Assembly (NCBI GenBank): GCA_027257055.1
Contig: JAPVLO010000083.1
Coordinates: 6,432,001-6,496,000, forward strand
DNA from: Cephalopachus bancanus
Lineage: Eukaryota; Chordata; Mammalia; Primates; Tarsiidae
Direction of reading: 5' to 3'
DNA length: 64,000 nucleotides
Shown here: positions 25,086 to 37,195 of the stretch, one piece after another
Layout: each line of letters opens with the position of its first letter
How positions within the stretch are numbered: position 1 is the first letter of the stretch
Made by a program: the position numbers and the translations under genes
Notes under the pieces: model-generated
What the model saw: the letters and a program-made list of their open reading frames with translations, nothing else
Database searches by the model: none
Told to the model about the DNA's origin: nothing

Positions 25086-26582
25086 CTCCAACGGGACAGG
25101 TTGGACTGAGTCACTGCAAAAGTGAGTGTCCAAAAAGACTCTTGCTTTCCCTGGGTGGCTGCTGCTGCTGCCACTGCCAGCCTGTTCCTTGGCCAGCCGT
25201 GCGGCCTGAGGGCTGGAAGACCCAGGCCCCATGCACTTCTCAGCTGCTGCCGCTGTCGCTGCCACCAGTCATATCAGTCCGTGCACTGGAAGCCATTGGT
25301 GCCAGCACCGCACTGCTGTTGCCATGGTCTTCGCACCGCCACCCCACCCAGGGCAGCCCTCGGTTTCTGGCCCCATGGAGCTACTGGTTTCCGAGCTGGC
25401 TACACTGCCCCACCCTGCCCCAAGCTCCCCTGTGCCACACCGACCTTCAGTGCCCAGTTGTCTCATACTCTGCCTCCCTTGGTTCAGCCCCCAGCCACAG
25501 TGGGACCAGAGATCAGCTGGAGAACCAAGACCAGGCAGAGACCTGCATTGCCCCACCCAGTTTTGCCCAACCTCCAACTTGGGACATTCAGTAATCACAT
25601 TAAATTTGGGGAGACAGAAGTCCCTCCCCCACACTAGATTGGACACAGGTAAGATCTAAGTGGCAGACTTAACAGGCAGCAAGCCAACTGAGTCCAGATC
25701 TGATCCACCCTCCTTCCACAGTAGGCCTGAGGTATCTGACCCTAATTATGAGCAACGCTACCAGTCTGTGATGAGAGCTAGAGATCAGAGCTGAAAGGAC
25801 ATTGGACTTACAGGAACAATCTCAGAGCAAGCCTGATTCTTTGTTTTTATTTTATTTTTTGTTTTTATTCTTTGTCTGTTAATTTTACTCATTCTTCCCC
25901 TCTCTTCTCTCTCTTCTTACTATTATTGATAACATTTTCATGCTTGCCTTGTTTCTGTTATTTTATGGACTTTTTAATTTTAATTTTTAATTTTTCTTTA
26001 GACTTCCTGTTTGTGTAGGGGAATAATATATCAATAGGTAGGATGATTGGCTTGTGTGTTTGTAAGATTGTCTGTATGTTTTAGTTTTTTCCCTCTTTTC
26101 TGTCTTTGTGTCTCTTTTCATTTGTTAGTATGTTTGTCTGTTTTCCCTCTTACACATCTTTCTCTCCACCTTTCTCTCCCCCCACTTCCTGGTTAAGTCC
26201 TTTTCCTTTCTCTTACCTCATTTTGTTTTCAGAGAGCAAACATAGACTCCCACTGCATGGAAAGGTTACAAGGGAGTGTGAAGTGGGTTTCAGGTTACCC
26301 ACACACCTGCGGTGGATACTGAGATCTGCAGATAGATTTTGAATCACAGCTCCCCCCTCAATTAAATCTCAAAACTGCAAAAAAAGTATAGCCCCTAGCT
26401 CACAGTTCAGCTTCAGAACTGAACAAAGCAAGAGGATTCACAAAAGAAGGAATAGGAGATTGAGCAAACAGAAGTAAAAGCAACCCACCATCCCTGAACA
26501 ACAGAATTAAAGAGGAGTGGGGGAAAAAAGGAAAAAGTGGGGAGGAAAATCTATACAAATTAAGAAAAACCAAAAGTAGAAT
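25086..26582 (+). promoter_or_regulatory. L1 5' UTR
   Basis: The first about 550 bp is GC-rich with ctg/ccx runs. It is followed by gagtccagatctgatccacc, then T-rich DNA and a tttcagagagcaaacat block. The downstream part is shared with the L1 on the other strand (55700 down to about 54810), so this is true L1 leader rather than flanking DNA. It would hold the internal pol II promoter. Overlapping open frames on both strands here reflect GC content. Confidence 0.75.
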
Positions 26583-27440
26583 ATAGGTCTCACACAGACC
26601 CCTGGGAGGTCAGACACTGAGAAAACAGACTTCAGAATGCAAACAATGAAGAGCCCCCAGAATGACTGGTCACACACTATAAACCCAGACATCAAGACAC
26701 TAATAGAGAGAATAAAAAGAATTGAGGGAAGACAAGAGGAAAATAGGAAGGAGTTGGTAACTAAGATAACAGCAGTAAAGATTACTGATTGAAATAAATA
26801 GCAAACTAATAAGCTTGGAAAGCAGAATTAGCCAAGCAGAAGAAAGAATCTCAGAGCTCGAGAATAAAAATATAGAATAACCAAAACTATCAAAAACATA
26901 GAAAGGAATCTTAAAAATACAGAACAAAACCTTCAAGACATGAGCAATTATTTCAAGAGACCGAACCTAAGAGTAATTGGACCTCCTAAGGCAGAAAGAG
27001 ACAGAGAACACCCTGGAACAAACATTCCATGAAATTATTCAAGAAAACTGCCTTCATCTCATGATGAGAAAATTCAAATACAAGAGATTCAGAGAACCCC
27101 TGCAAGACAACAAATGAAAAGACCAATTCCCAGACATAATAATTCACCTAAACAAAGTAGGTATAAAAGAAAAACTTCTAAAGGCAGCAAGAGAAAAAGG
27201 TCAGACTACCTACTGGGGAAGACTAATTAGAATAGAAGCAGATTTATCTACAGAAACACTTTAGGCTAGGCGAGTTGGAGCCCAAAATTCAGAGTTCTCA
27301 AATATAAACAATTTCAACCAAGAATAACCTACCCAGTTAAGCTAAGCTTCATCAGTGAGGGATAATTAAAATCTTTCCCCAGAAGTTCAATCCCTAAGAA
27401 CTTACACTGCCTCTAGACTACATCTCCAAGAAACACTTTC
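26583..27440 (+). pseudogene. L1 ORF1 (RNA-binding protein) remnant
   Basis: ORF1p is the trimeric RNA-binding chaperone of L1. The start aligned with the antisense L1 reads ATA at 26583, so the usual ATG is lost; the next in-frame ATG is at 26646 (MKSPQNDW). A coiled-coil-like ERIKRIEGRQEE segment is followed by stops from about 26787. The RRM and C-terminal part (LRVIGPPKAERD, IQEIQRTP, YPVKLSFISEG) lies in other frames at about 26960-27420. Non-functional. Confidence 0.85.
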
Positions 27441-27599
27441 GTAAGTATTAAACACGAGAAGAAAAGGAAAAAAGGACGACAACATTCTTCACAAGTGTAC
27501 AAAAAAATTGAAAACACACATGAATCAATCCCCAAGTCAAAAGAAAGATAACAAACAAACAGGAACAACAACAGCTCTATAAGAACCTCATAACAGTGA

Positions 27600-30500
27600 T
27601 AAACTCTTACATTTCAATAATTAGCCTGAAGGTGAATGGCATAAATGCACCACTGAAAAGCCATAGGATGGCAAAATGGATAAGATATCAAGCGACAACA
27701 ATATATTGCTGCCAAGAGACTCATTTCACCAGAAAGTAAACTCACAGACTCAAAGTAAGAGAATGGGAAACAAAATTTCAGGCAAATGGAACACAAAAGA
27801 AAGTATAGTTGCAATCTTACTTTCAGACAAAATACCCTTTAGCTATCAAAAATTAAAAAAGATACAGAAGGTCACTACAAAATGATAAAAGATTCAATCC
27901 ATCAATAAGAAATATCCATCCTAAACATATATGCACCCAACATAGGAACACCAACTTTCATATAGCAGCTTCTAGGCAAACTTAAAAAAGATATTGACTC
28001 TAGCACTATTATAGTTGGGGACTTTAATACATCACTTACAACCCTAGGCAAATCATTACGACAAAAATCAGCAACGAGAGCTGGAATTTCAGTGTGACTC
28101 TTGATCAAATGAAATTTAATTGATACCTATGGAATGCTCCACCCAACGAACATAGAATATACATTCTACTTATCACCACATGGAACATACTCTAAGATCA
28201 ACCACATCCTTGGCCATAAATCAAGCATAAACAAATTTCATAAGATTGAAATTTTGCCATGCACCTTCTCAGACCACAGATGAATAAAAATAAATATCAA
28301 CACCGATAAATTTCCCCCAAAATCCACAAGGACATGAACACTAAACAGCATGATGCTAAGCATCTCCTGGGTCAACATGGAAATCAAAACAGAAATTAAA
28401 AGATACCTGGAAACAAATGAAAATGAAGAAACATCTTACCAAACACTCTGGGATATCATGAAAGCATTAGTAAGAGGGGTATTCATAACTCTACAAATGC
28501 ACATGAAGAAAATAGAAAGATCACAAGTTAACAGCCTAACATGTCAACTAAGGAAGCTGGAAAAGCAAGACCATCAAAACCTTAGCTCAGCAGAAGAATC
28601 CAGGTCACCAAAATAAAAGCCCGAATCCAGGACTTAGAAGACAAAAAGATAACACAAAAAAATCAATGAAACAAAAAACTGGTTCTTTGAAGGGATAAAC
28701 AAGATTGATGGTCCCATACCCAGACTGACCTAGAAAAATCCCAAATAAGCACAATCAGAAACACAAAAGATGAAGTCATATCTGACCCTAAAGAAATACA
28801 AAAGATTATCAGAAACTACTATGTAAGGAAACAAACCTGAAAACCTAAAGGAAATGGGGGACTTTCTGACATCACACAACCTCCCTAGAATGAAACAAGA
28901 TGAAATTGAGACCCTAAATAGACCAATAACAATCCAGGATGTTGACTATGTCATAAGAAAACTACCTCCAAAAAAAAAAAAAAAAATCCCTGGACCATAT
29001 GACTTTCCGGCAGAATTCTACAAAACATGCAAGGAGGAACTGATACCAATCCTATTAAAAGTATTTCAGGCGATTGAGAAAGATGGAACTCTTCCCAAAT
29101 CATTTTATGAAGCTAACATCACATTGATAACCAAGTCAGGTAAAGACCTAACAAAGAAAGAGAACTGTAGGCAAATATCCTTGAGGAACATAGATGCTAA
29201 AATTCTCAAAAAGATCCTAGCAAACCGGATTCAACAAGAAGGCTTCATCCCCGGGATGCAAGTCTGTTTCAACATACATAAGACCATAAACAAAATTAAA
29301 TACATCAATAGATGTAAAAACAAAAACCACATGATTAAATCATTAGATGCAGAAAAAACTTTTGATAGAATCCAGCGCCCCTTTCCAAATAAAAACCCTC
29401 AAACATCAAGGCATAGATGAAACATATCTCAAAATACTAACAGCGATCTATGAGAAACCCACAACAGCATACTGCTAAACAGACAGAAATTGGAACCACT
29501 TCCCCTGAAAACTGGAACAAGATAAGGATGCCCACACTCACTCCTCCTGTTCAACTTAGTTTTGGAAGTCTTAGCTAGAGCAATCAGAGAAGACAAGGCA
29601 ATCAGGGGTATCAAAATAGGAAATGAGGAAGTCAAGTTATCTCTCTTTGCAGACGACATGATTCAATACCTTGAAAACCCAAGAGAATCTGTCAAAAACC
29701 TCCTTGCACTGGGAAAGGACTTTGGCAAAGTCTCAGGGTACAAAATAAATGTGCAAGAGACAATTGTATTTCTATACACCAATAATAAACAAATAGAAAC
29801 CCAAATAAAAAGCACAATTTCATTCACAATAGCCATAAAATAAATGAAATACCTTGGTATCTTCCAAACCAGAGATGTGAAAGAACTTTACAATGAAAAC
29901 TACAAAGCACTGTTCAAAGACACCAAAGATGACACAAACAAGTGGAAAAATATTCCATGCTTGTGGATTGGAAGAATCAGCATTGTGAAGATGTTCATTC
30001 TGCCGGGCTCGGTGGCTTAGCCTGTAATCCCACGCCTTTGGGAGGCTGAGGTGAGTGGATTGCCTGAGCCCGTGGGTTCGAGACCCACTTGGGCAGCGAG
30101 ACCTCATCTCTACGATAAATCAAAAAATCAGCCGGGTGTGGTAGCGCATGCCTGTAATTCCGGCTACTCGGAAGGCTGAGGCAGAAGGATCGCTGGAGCC
30201 CAGCAGGTCGAGGCTGCGGTGGCTGGGAGCGGCCCCTGCACTCCAATCTGGGTGACAGAGTGAGACTCCAACTCAAAAAAAAAAAAAAAAAAGATGTTCA
30301 TTCTACCTAAGGCATTCTACAGATTTAACGCAAAACCCATAAAATCACCAGCAACATTATTCTCAGACCTAGAAATAACACTACAGGAATTCATATGAAT
30401 CATAAACAGCAACGAGTAACCAAAACAATACTCAGCAAAAAAACAAAAACCAAGCAGGAGGTATCACACTCCCAGACTTTAAACTTTATTATAAAGCTAC

Positions 30501-31680
30501 AATAATCAAAACAAGCTGGTATTGGTGCAGGAGCAGGCATATAGACCAATGGAATATAACTGAGATTCCAGAAGCAAAACCTGAATTTCTCAACCAACTC
30601 ATCTTTGACAAAGTCTCAACTACCCACTACTGGGGAGAAGAGAACCTATTCAGTAAATGGTGCTGGGAATACTGATTGACTACATGCAGAAAATTGAAAC
30701 ACGACCCCTACCTATCCCCATACACAAAAATTAACTCTAAATGGATCACAGACCTAAACACAAAACCTCAAACTATAAGAACCTTAGAAAATTCAGGAGA
30801 CACCCTTATGGAAGTTGGAACTGGCAACCAATTCCTGAACAAAACCTGTAATGCCCAGGCCATAAGAGATAAGATAGACAAGTGGACCTCATCAAACTGA
30901 CAAGCCTCTGCAAAGCCAAAAAAAACCTTCAAGAGAGCAGGGAGACAGCCCAGGGACTGGGAAAAAATGTTTATTAACTCCATGTCTGATAAAGGCCTAA
31001 AATCTAGGTTCTTCAAGGAAGTCAAACGTGCTGAAAAGAAAAAAACAAACAGCCCCATTACAAAGTGGGCAAAAGATATGAATACACAGCTCTCAGAAGA
31101 AGACATATGAGCAGCCCACAGATACATGAAAAAATGTTCAGCCTCACTAGTCATCAAAGAAATGCAAATTAAAACTACACTGAGATACCACCTAACTCCA
31201 GTCAGAATGGCCATCATCAACAACTCAAAAATTAACAGATGCTGGAGAGGATGTGGAGAAAAGGAATACTTCTACACTGTTGGTGGGAGTGTGACTAGTA
31301 TAGCCTCTATGGAAATTAGTGTGGTGACTCCTAAAAGTTCTAAAAATTGACCTTCCATATGACCCCACAATCCCCCTATTGGGAATATACCTGGAAGAAC
31401 TCAAATCACTCTATAAAAAAAAATACCCGCACACATATGTTTATTGCGACCTGGTTCACAATAGCAAGAACAATGGCACCAACAGTGCTGCCCATCAGAA
31501 GAGGACTGGATAAAAAAAATGTGGTACATATACACAATGGAATATTATGCAGCCATAAAGAAGAACAAAAATCATGAACTTCACAGCAACCTGGATGGAA
31601 TTAAGTCTATAATACTGAGTGATCTATCACAGAAACAGAGAACTGAGTATCACATATTCTCACTCATAAGTGGACCATGA
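27600..31680 (+). pseudogene. L1 ORF2 (endonuclease/reverse transcriptase) remnant
   Basis: ORF2p nicks DNA and reverse-transcribes L1 RNA. The endonuclease part has VNGINAPLKSHRMAKWI, CCQETHF, ILNIYAP-like, IIVGDFNTSL and a terminal SDH at about 27600-28290. The reverse transcriptase part has [13 protein letters not shown] (28980-29030) and the catalytic FADDM (about 29648-29662). The C-terminal region ends QKQRTEYHIFSLISGP with stop TGA at 31678-31680. Several stops, frameshifts and an Alu insertion break the frame. Confidence 0.9.
30002..30290 (+). repeat. Young Alu inserted in L1 ORF2
   Basis: Sense dimeric Alu beginning gccgggctcggtggcttagc, with a pure A tail. Perfect 14-bp target duplication aagatgttcattct at 29988-30001 and 30291-30304. 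The left-arm stem reads GTGGG/CCCAC, a paired variant of the lineage stem. Confidence 0.97.
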
Positions 31681-31892
31681 ACAATTACTGTAATACTATA
31701 AGAAAAAGATTGACTACAGTGGGAAACTGTGGGGGGAGGTGGGATTGACAGTAGTCAAAGTCTGCTTAGGGAAGGATGGGCATAGCTCATCAACAAGGGT
31801 AACTGCACATGAATATTTGTATACCTAATTCTGAATTATACCCCACAATTTTAAAATAAGAAAAAATTAAAAGTAAAAAAAAAAAAAAAAGA
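31681..31892 (+). other. L1 3' UTR and A tail
   Basis: Follows the ORF2 stop. It has the gggaaactgtggggggaggtg G-rich block, the cctaattctgaattatacccc block and a final A tract (about 31875-31890). Confidence 0.85.
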
Positions 31893-32071
31893 ATCAGGTA
31901 TTTTTTATTTTGTTACATGCTCCCCTTTCCTTCCTCCCCTAGTGGTGTCCCACGACTGCTTATGCTTTCCTTGTGCTGTTGTTAGCAATATTTGGGTCCC
32001 ACTTATGAGTGAAAACATGTGGTGTTCAGTTCTTTGTTTCTATGATAGATTGCTAAGAATGACTATCTTGC
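31893..32071 (-). mobile_element. Older L1 3' end, right half
   Basis: Continuation of the antisense L1 of 24960-25085: atcaggta, gctcccctttccttcctccc, gggtcccacttatgagtgaaa and gtgttcagttctttgtttct, fading at about 32071. Confidence 0.88.
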
Positions 32072-32159
32072 CCGGCCCATTTCTAACTCCATAGTCTCTT
32101 TTACTTGCTATCATTATCATTTGTTATCATCTAAAGTACTGTATTTTATTGCTCAATTA

Positions 32160-32330
32160 ATTAATTCACTATTTTTATATCTCCCTTTCTTAAAATGTAA
32201 GTTCCTTGAGAAAGGAATTTTGTCTGTTTTGTTAACTACACCTTTCTTAATTACCAGATTTTAGATTCTAAAACAATGCCTGGCATACAGTATAATTATA
32301 ATAAATAATTTGAATGAATTAATCAAAATT
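32160..32330 (+). repeat. L2 3' end fragment
   Basis: Matches the L2 tail: tgtaagttccttgagaaagg, attttgtctgttttgttaac, aaacaatgcctggcatacag and ataaataatttgaatgaatt. Confidence 0.8.
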
Positions 32331-33123
32331 ATTATAATGTTGAGAATTTCAGACTATAAGAAGCATTTCAAAACCCAAGAGAAAACTCATTTCAACTATA
32401 AAAATTAAATCTTAGGATCATATAAATCACTTATCCAAAATCAAAATTGAATATTAGACCATGGACTGTTCCCCTGATTCCCTGGAGTATTTTGTTACTT
32501 AATAATTAACATTTTTTTTAGTTATGGTTTGTTGACATATTTTACATTACCACTATTGTGATTGAAGTCATAGAGTGAAGATATTTTTAATTTTTTAATG
32601 GTCATGTGAACAGAAAATTGTCATTTTCCTCATTTTAAATATAATTTTAGTGGTTCACTCCCTGTGAAGTGCATTTCTCCTTGCCTCCAATTTTTTCTGT
32701 ACTAACTACCATGCTGGAACAATTCTTCTATTTTCTTAGCTATTAGCCTTGAATGCTTCAAAGACCTATTGCCATTTATTCACAGAACCTGCTAGTATGT
32801 CTTCCTTCAAATTCCCATAGCTTACAATAAATAACCCAATTTTTTAAATTGCCAAAGGAAACATTGCTTCCTGTTTGCTACAATATTTTTTATCATTGAA
32901 GCATTCTCCAAAATGTACTGTAGCAAATGCACAATATTTTTTTTTATTACTACTGTAGAAGTTCATATATAATTGTCAACATAATGACTATTGTGTGATT
33001 TTGGTCCTTTGAGGACTTAGAAAATCTTTGTTAAGTTCTGCTTAAAATTGAACTGAGAGTTTCTAGATTGGTCAATGAAGCTGTTCACAATGCTCCAAAT
33101 TTTCCGTTTTGGTTTTACCTTTT

Positions 33124-33412
33124 TTTTTTTTTTTTTTTTGAGTTGGAGTCTCACTCTGTCGCCCAGACTGGAGTGCAGTGGCCGCTCCCGGCCACCTCAG
33201 CCTCGACCTGCTGGGCTCCGGCGATCCTTCCGCCTCAGCCTTCCGAGTAGCTGGAATTACAGGCATGCACTACCACGCCCGGCTGATTTTTTGATTTATT
33301 GTAGAGATGAGGTCTTGCTGCCCAGGCGGGTCTCGAACCCGCGGGCTCAGGCAATCCACTCACCTCAGCCTCCCAAAGGCGCGGGATTACAGGCTGAGCC
33401 ACCGAGCCCGGC
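33124..33412 (-). repeat. Young Alu element
   Basis: Antisense dimeric Alu with a long pure T tail; the left-arm stem GCGGGTTCGAGACCCGC is intact on the minus strand. Perfect 15-bp duplication ttggttttacctttt at 33109-33123 and 33413-33427. Confidence 0.97.
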
Positions 33413-33429
33413 TTGGTTTTACCTTTTAA

Positions 33430-36000
33430 AAATATTTTTTTTCAGTTGAATTTCCACTGATGGGATTTATGAATAAATGTCTTCTTTTTAAGAAATAGTA
33501 AACCATCAATAAAAAGAAAACAAACCACCATTTTCTGAGTGTGTACCAAAACATTGATGTCACTTTAGGTACAGAATTTCTGAAAGGGAGTATCATTCAA
33601 TTTTTTCATTGGAGAAAAAAATAATATTCAGGATGTCAAAGTCATTTGGAAGAGGTTTCAAATGGCTGACCATTCAGATCTTCTTAAATTAAAAAAAAAT
33701 CAATGTTCTTTCGAATATGTTCACCAGGGCAGGCAATAGTAGAAGTAAACATATACCAAGAATTACTGCTATTAGAACTACACCTTATATCACTCCCATC
33801 CCTTTACTTGATAATGGAAAAAAATGAAAAAAAAAGTTTGATGGATTATTTGTTCTACCTTTTGTGTCTACTGGCATTATAAGACTGGGAAATAATGTAT
33901 CTCTAGCATGACTCAAATCAATAAACTTTTACAAAGATTTATGGAAGCTACAACATATTGAACTGTATTCCCCTCTGTTTATCTCTCTCCAATGCTCATA
34001 AAAATCCACATTCAATGTGAATGCTATGGAACTGTTATCACAGAAAGTAAGTTTAGAGAAACTCAGAGAACATTCAGAGACATTTTCCTTTACATTTATC
34101 TTATAATCTTAACTTTTCCTTGTACATATGTGCTATTTTATGTTAAATTGTATTCAATACATTTTATACATAATGCACAAATGCATTTTATCTTAAATTA
34201 ACACAGATAAACTCACCATAAGTCATTCTGCACAGACTGAAAATATAATACACTAAATATAATATTTACTAATTCCTTCATTTTGTCCCATTAATGTTAA
34301 TTATATCAACATGTACCCATGCCAGTATTCATAACCATGTTAGGCACAAAACTATATAAATCCTAAAATTGGAAACAGAAAATGTTTCAGTCCAACTCCA
34401 CTATTGCTAGCATTGTAACTGATAAGTAAAGGCAGATTATCGCACATCTAATAATAATGTCCTTCTACGTGGAAATACACAATAGTATAGTATTCAAAGA
34501 ATGATGTATTAGTAACACTAGGAAACAGAGAAAAGAAAACTGAATGCAAATACCTGCTCCTTAATTTAGGTGAACATAGTATAATATTTTATTTCGATGG
34601 AGAGAGAAATGTTTCTTTACAAAGAATTGTCCTCTTTAGAGGCTGGACAGGAAAGTCTGAAATTCTTAGACTGGCACCTCTCAGGCAGGGGTTGATGCTG
34701 CAGTACACATATAGAATTTTTTTTCCTCAGGGAATCTCAGTCTTGCTCTCAAGACCTCAATTGATTGACTCAGATTCACGCAGATTAATCTCCATTACAT
34801 AAAATCAATTGATGATAGAAGTTACTCACATCTAGAAAGTACTTTCACAGAAGCACTTGTTTGATTGAATCACAAGGTAAGACAGTCTAGCAGAGTTAAC
34901 ACATAAAATTGACCATCATAGTTCTTCCTTGTCAACTGAGCACCCATGCATACTTCCTTATTCCACAACTAACTACCAAATAAAGATGACAGCAAAGTTG
35001 TACTTCCACTGAACATGGCACTACTGCCCCACATATAACCAAAAACATGCTAAACTTTTCTCCAGAAAAATGTTCAAATTCCTTGCTCATTTCACTATTT
35101 TCCTTAATATCCTGCAACTTAAATAATAATATAAGCCAGTATTAATACGTCTATGTCAAACAATAAATGGATCAGAAAGAGAAGACACAATAATACTATA
35201 CATATACTTAAGTTACAGTCCTTATTTCTACAATGGTCCAATTGTCATAGCTGGCATTTATAACTATTTTTCTACTCCCCATCGCACATTCCCTTTGCCC
35301 ATAGTAAACACCTTAGCTGACATAGCTCTTTGCCTAATAAGGTGATCTAAATCTTCATTTCATTAAGATCTGAACTACTAGCAGTCCTGCCTAAAATGAA
35401 TTGTAATCTTCCATTGACTTTTTAATCACAGGACATGGTGGTACTAAGAAACACATTTTGGGATTTCCTGTGTTTCAGGTATACATTTAACTTCATTGTG
35501 TAGTAGCAGTCCGATTTGCTTGATAAAATGTATTAGTCACTGCATTAAGTAAAATAACTCCTCATGTTGCCATTTCATTTAGAAGCATGAAAAGCCCCAA
35601 GTGACTGGGTGGCAGTTATAACTTCCTGCTTAATCGAAACAATATTGTGCCTCCTGGCGTCTCTCCCTTTAAAATTGAGACTTCTAGACCAGAATAACTT
35701 GAGGTTGTGGGGGAAAGAAAGCAAAAACTTTGCTTGAGGATCATTAGTGGTAATGGTTAGTGGTACTATTCTACCTGTTTATTCCCCTATTAGTGAATTC
35801 GAACTATGGGAGGAACAGCATCGTTTATTAGATATTGATTTAGAGCATGTATAGCCTCCTGGAGTTCATGGCCCTAGCTCCGCTATGTATTGAGACATGT
35901 CTGGCCTTGTAAATATGTCATCATTCTAGCAAGCAATGTCCTTAAGGATAACGGAGAACCTACTTGCAAAAAACACCCTCTTATGGTGGCTTCTTTATTC
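33430..36000. other. Unassigned DNA
   Basis: No recognised gene. 35640-36000 is less AT-rich and may be a decayed LTR or ERV segment, but no family is recognised. Confidence 0.4.
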
Positions 36001-36165
36001 TATGCGCACATGGTAAAAGAGAGAGCTCTTGTCACTCTTCAACTTTTTCAGAGGACATCAGTCTTCTGACCTAATTTAATCGCAATCTCTTCTCTAAAAG
36101 TTTGGTCATGTTGAGAGATAGGGGTATAACATACAAATTTTGAGGGGGACATATTTTCCTCAGGA
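36001..36165 (-). repeat. MLT1/MST-like LTR fragment, antisense
   Basis: Blocks tcagaggacatcagtctt, tctgacctaatttaatcgca and acatacaaattttgaggggg resemble the antisense end of a MaLR LTR (ggacaccagtcatattggat ... ttttggggggaca). Confidence 0.55.
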
Positions 36166-36535
36166 TCTAGTTATAAGTAATAAATTATGTGAAAGAATAT
36201 GGTGTGTGTGAAAATGATTTTGGAAATGTAGTGCATTATAGAAGCTGGTAATATTCATATAAACTTGCTCTAAGAAAACCTCTTTGCTTTAAAGAAAATC
36301 TCTAATTTAAGACTAGGTTTTAACTTTCCACAGGTTTTCTATCATCCTATTTCTACCAGTTTCTGATACATTAGATGTTTAAATTATGCTTTTATCTAGC
36401 CAGTGTCAGGTTTAATCTCTTTATAAGATTCTGAATGTTTCAATGAAGAACACATTTTTATGTGTCTTCACTATAACCTAGCATCTTTTTGAGTTAATTT
36501 TCTTCACATAATGAAAATGGTTGCTAGCCGGGCTC

Positions 36536-36818
36536 GGTGGCTCAGCCTGTAATCCCGCGCCTTTGGGAGGCTGAGGTGAGTGGATTGCCTGAGCCTGCGG
36601 GTTCGAGACCCGCCTGGGCAGCGAGACCTCATCTCTACAATAAATCAAACATCAGCCGGGCGTGGTAGCGCGCCCCTGTAATTCCGGCTACTCGGAAGGC
36701 TGAGGCGGAAGGATCGCCGGAGCCCAGCAGGTCGAGGCTGCGGTGACCGGGAGCGGCCCCTGCACTCCAGTCTGGGTGACAGTGAGACTCCAACTCAAAA
36801 AAAAAAAAAAAAAAAAAA
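36536..36818 (+). repeat. Young Alu element
   Basis: Sense dimeric Alu close to the lineage consensus, with a pure A tail. Duplication gaaaatggttgct at 36523-36535 and 36819-36831. Confidence 0.97.
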
Positions 36819-36954
36819 GAAAATGGTTGCTGAAAAAGATTGTTATTAAGAAAAATACATTTTGGGGGGAGGAAACATTAGATTAGTCTTAAATAAAGTT
36901 ATTTCTTTTTTATTTATACTAAAAATAATCAGTTTATATATATATATTACATAC

Positions 36955-36969
<15 letters not shown>

Positions 36970-36985
<16 letters not shown>

Positions 36986-37195
36986 GAGTCGGAGTCTTAC
37001 TCTGTCGCCCAGACTGGAGTACAGTGGCATACTCATGGCCACTGCAGCTCGACCTGCTGGGCTCAGACAATTTTTCTACCTCAGCCTTCCAAGTAACTGA
37101 ACTATAGGTGCACACCACCACACCCAGTTAATTTTTAAAAAAATTTGTTGTAGAGACGAGGTCTTACCAAGTTGCCTGGGCTGGTCTTGAACACC
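36970..37195 (-). repeat. Alu element, older, 5'-truncated
   Basis: Antisense Alu with a T tail next to a TA microsatellite (about 36936-36970). It ends at gaacacctggac, so the 5' part of the left arm is missing. Diverged from the young copies. Confidence 0.92.

Larger units (their letters stand above)
25086..31892 (+). mobile_element. Near full-length L1 retrotransposon, sense
   Basis: A complete-looking L1: GC-rich 5' UTR, decayed ORF1 and ORF2, short 3' UTR and A tail. It is about 6.5 kb once the Alu at 30002-30290 is removed. An 8-bp target duplication, atcaggta, flanks it at 25078-25085 and 31893-31900. It inserted into an older antisense L1. Both ORFs carry stops and frameshifts, so it is not autonomous now. 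Confidence 0.9.

Noticed and set aside
25122..25659. Overlapping open frames of 125-171 codons on both strands
   Set aside because: They lie in the GC-rich L1 5' UTR. Several frames are open at once because stops are rare in this composition, and none shows a recognisable domain.
33068..33449. Open frames of up to 124 codons ending in [19 protein letters not shown] sequence
   Set aside because: These are translations of antisense Alu sequence. The same peptide recurs at 38647, 50144 and 63380, each inside an Alu.
36597..36613. A tRNA gene based on the T-arm-like GGTTCGAGACC
   Set aside because: There is no acceptor stem, D arm or anticodon arm at the right spacing, and the motif sits inside an Alu left arm.
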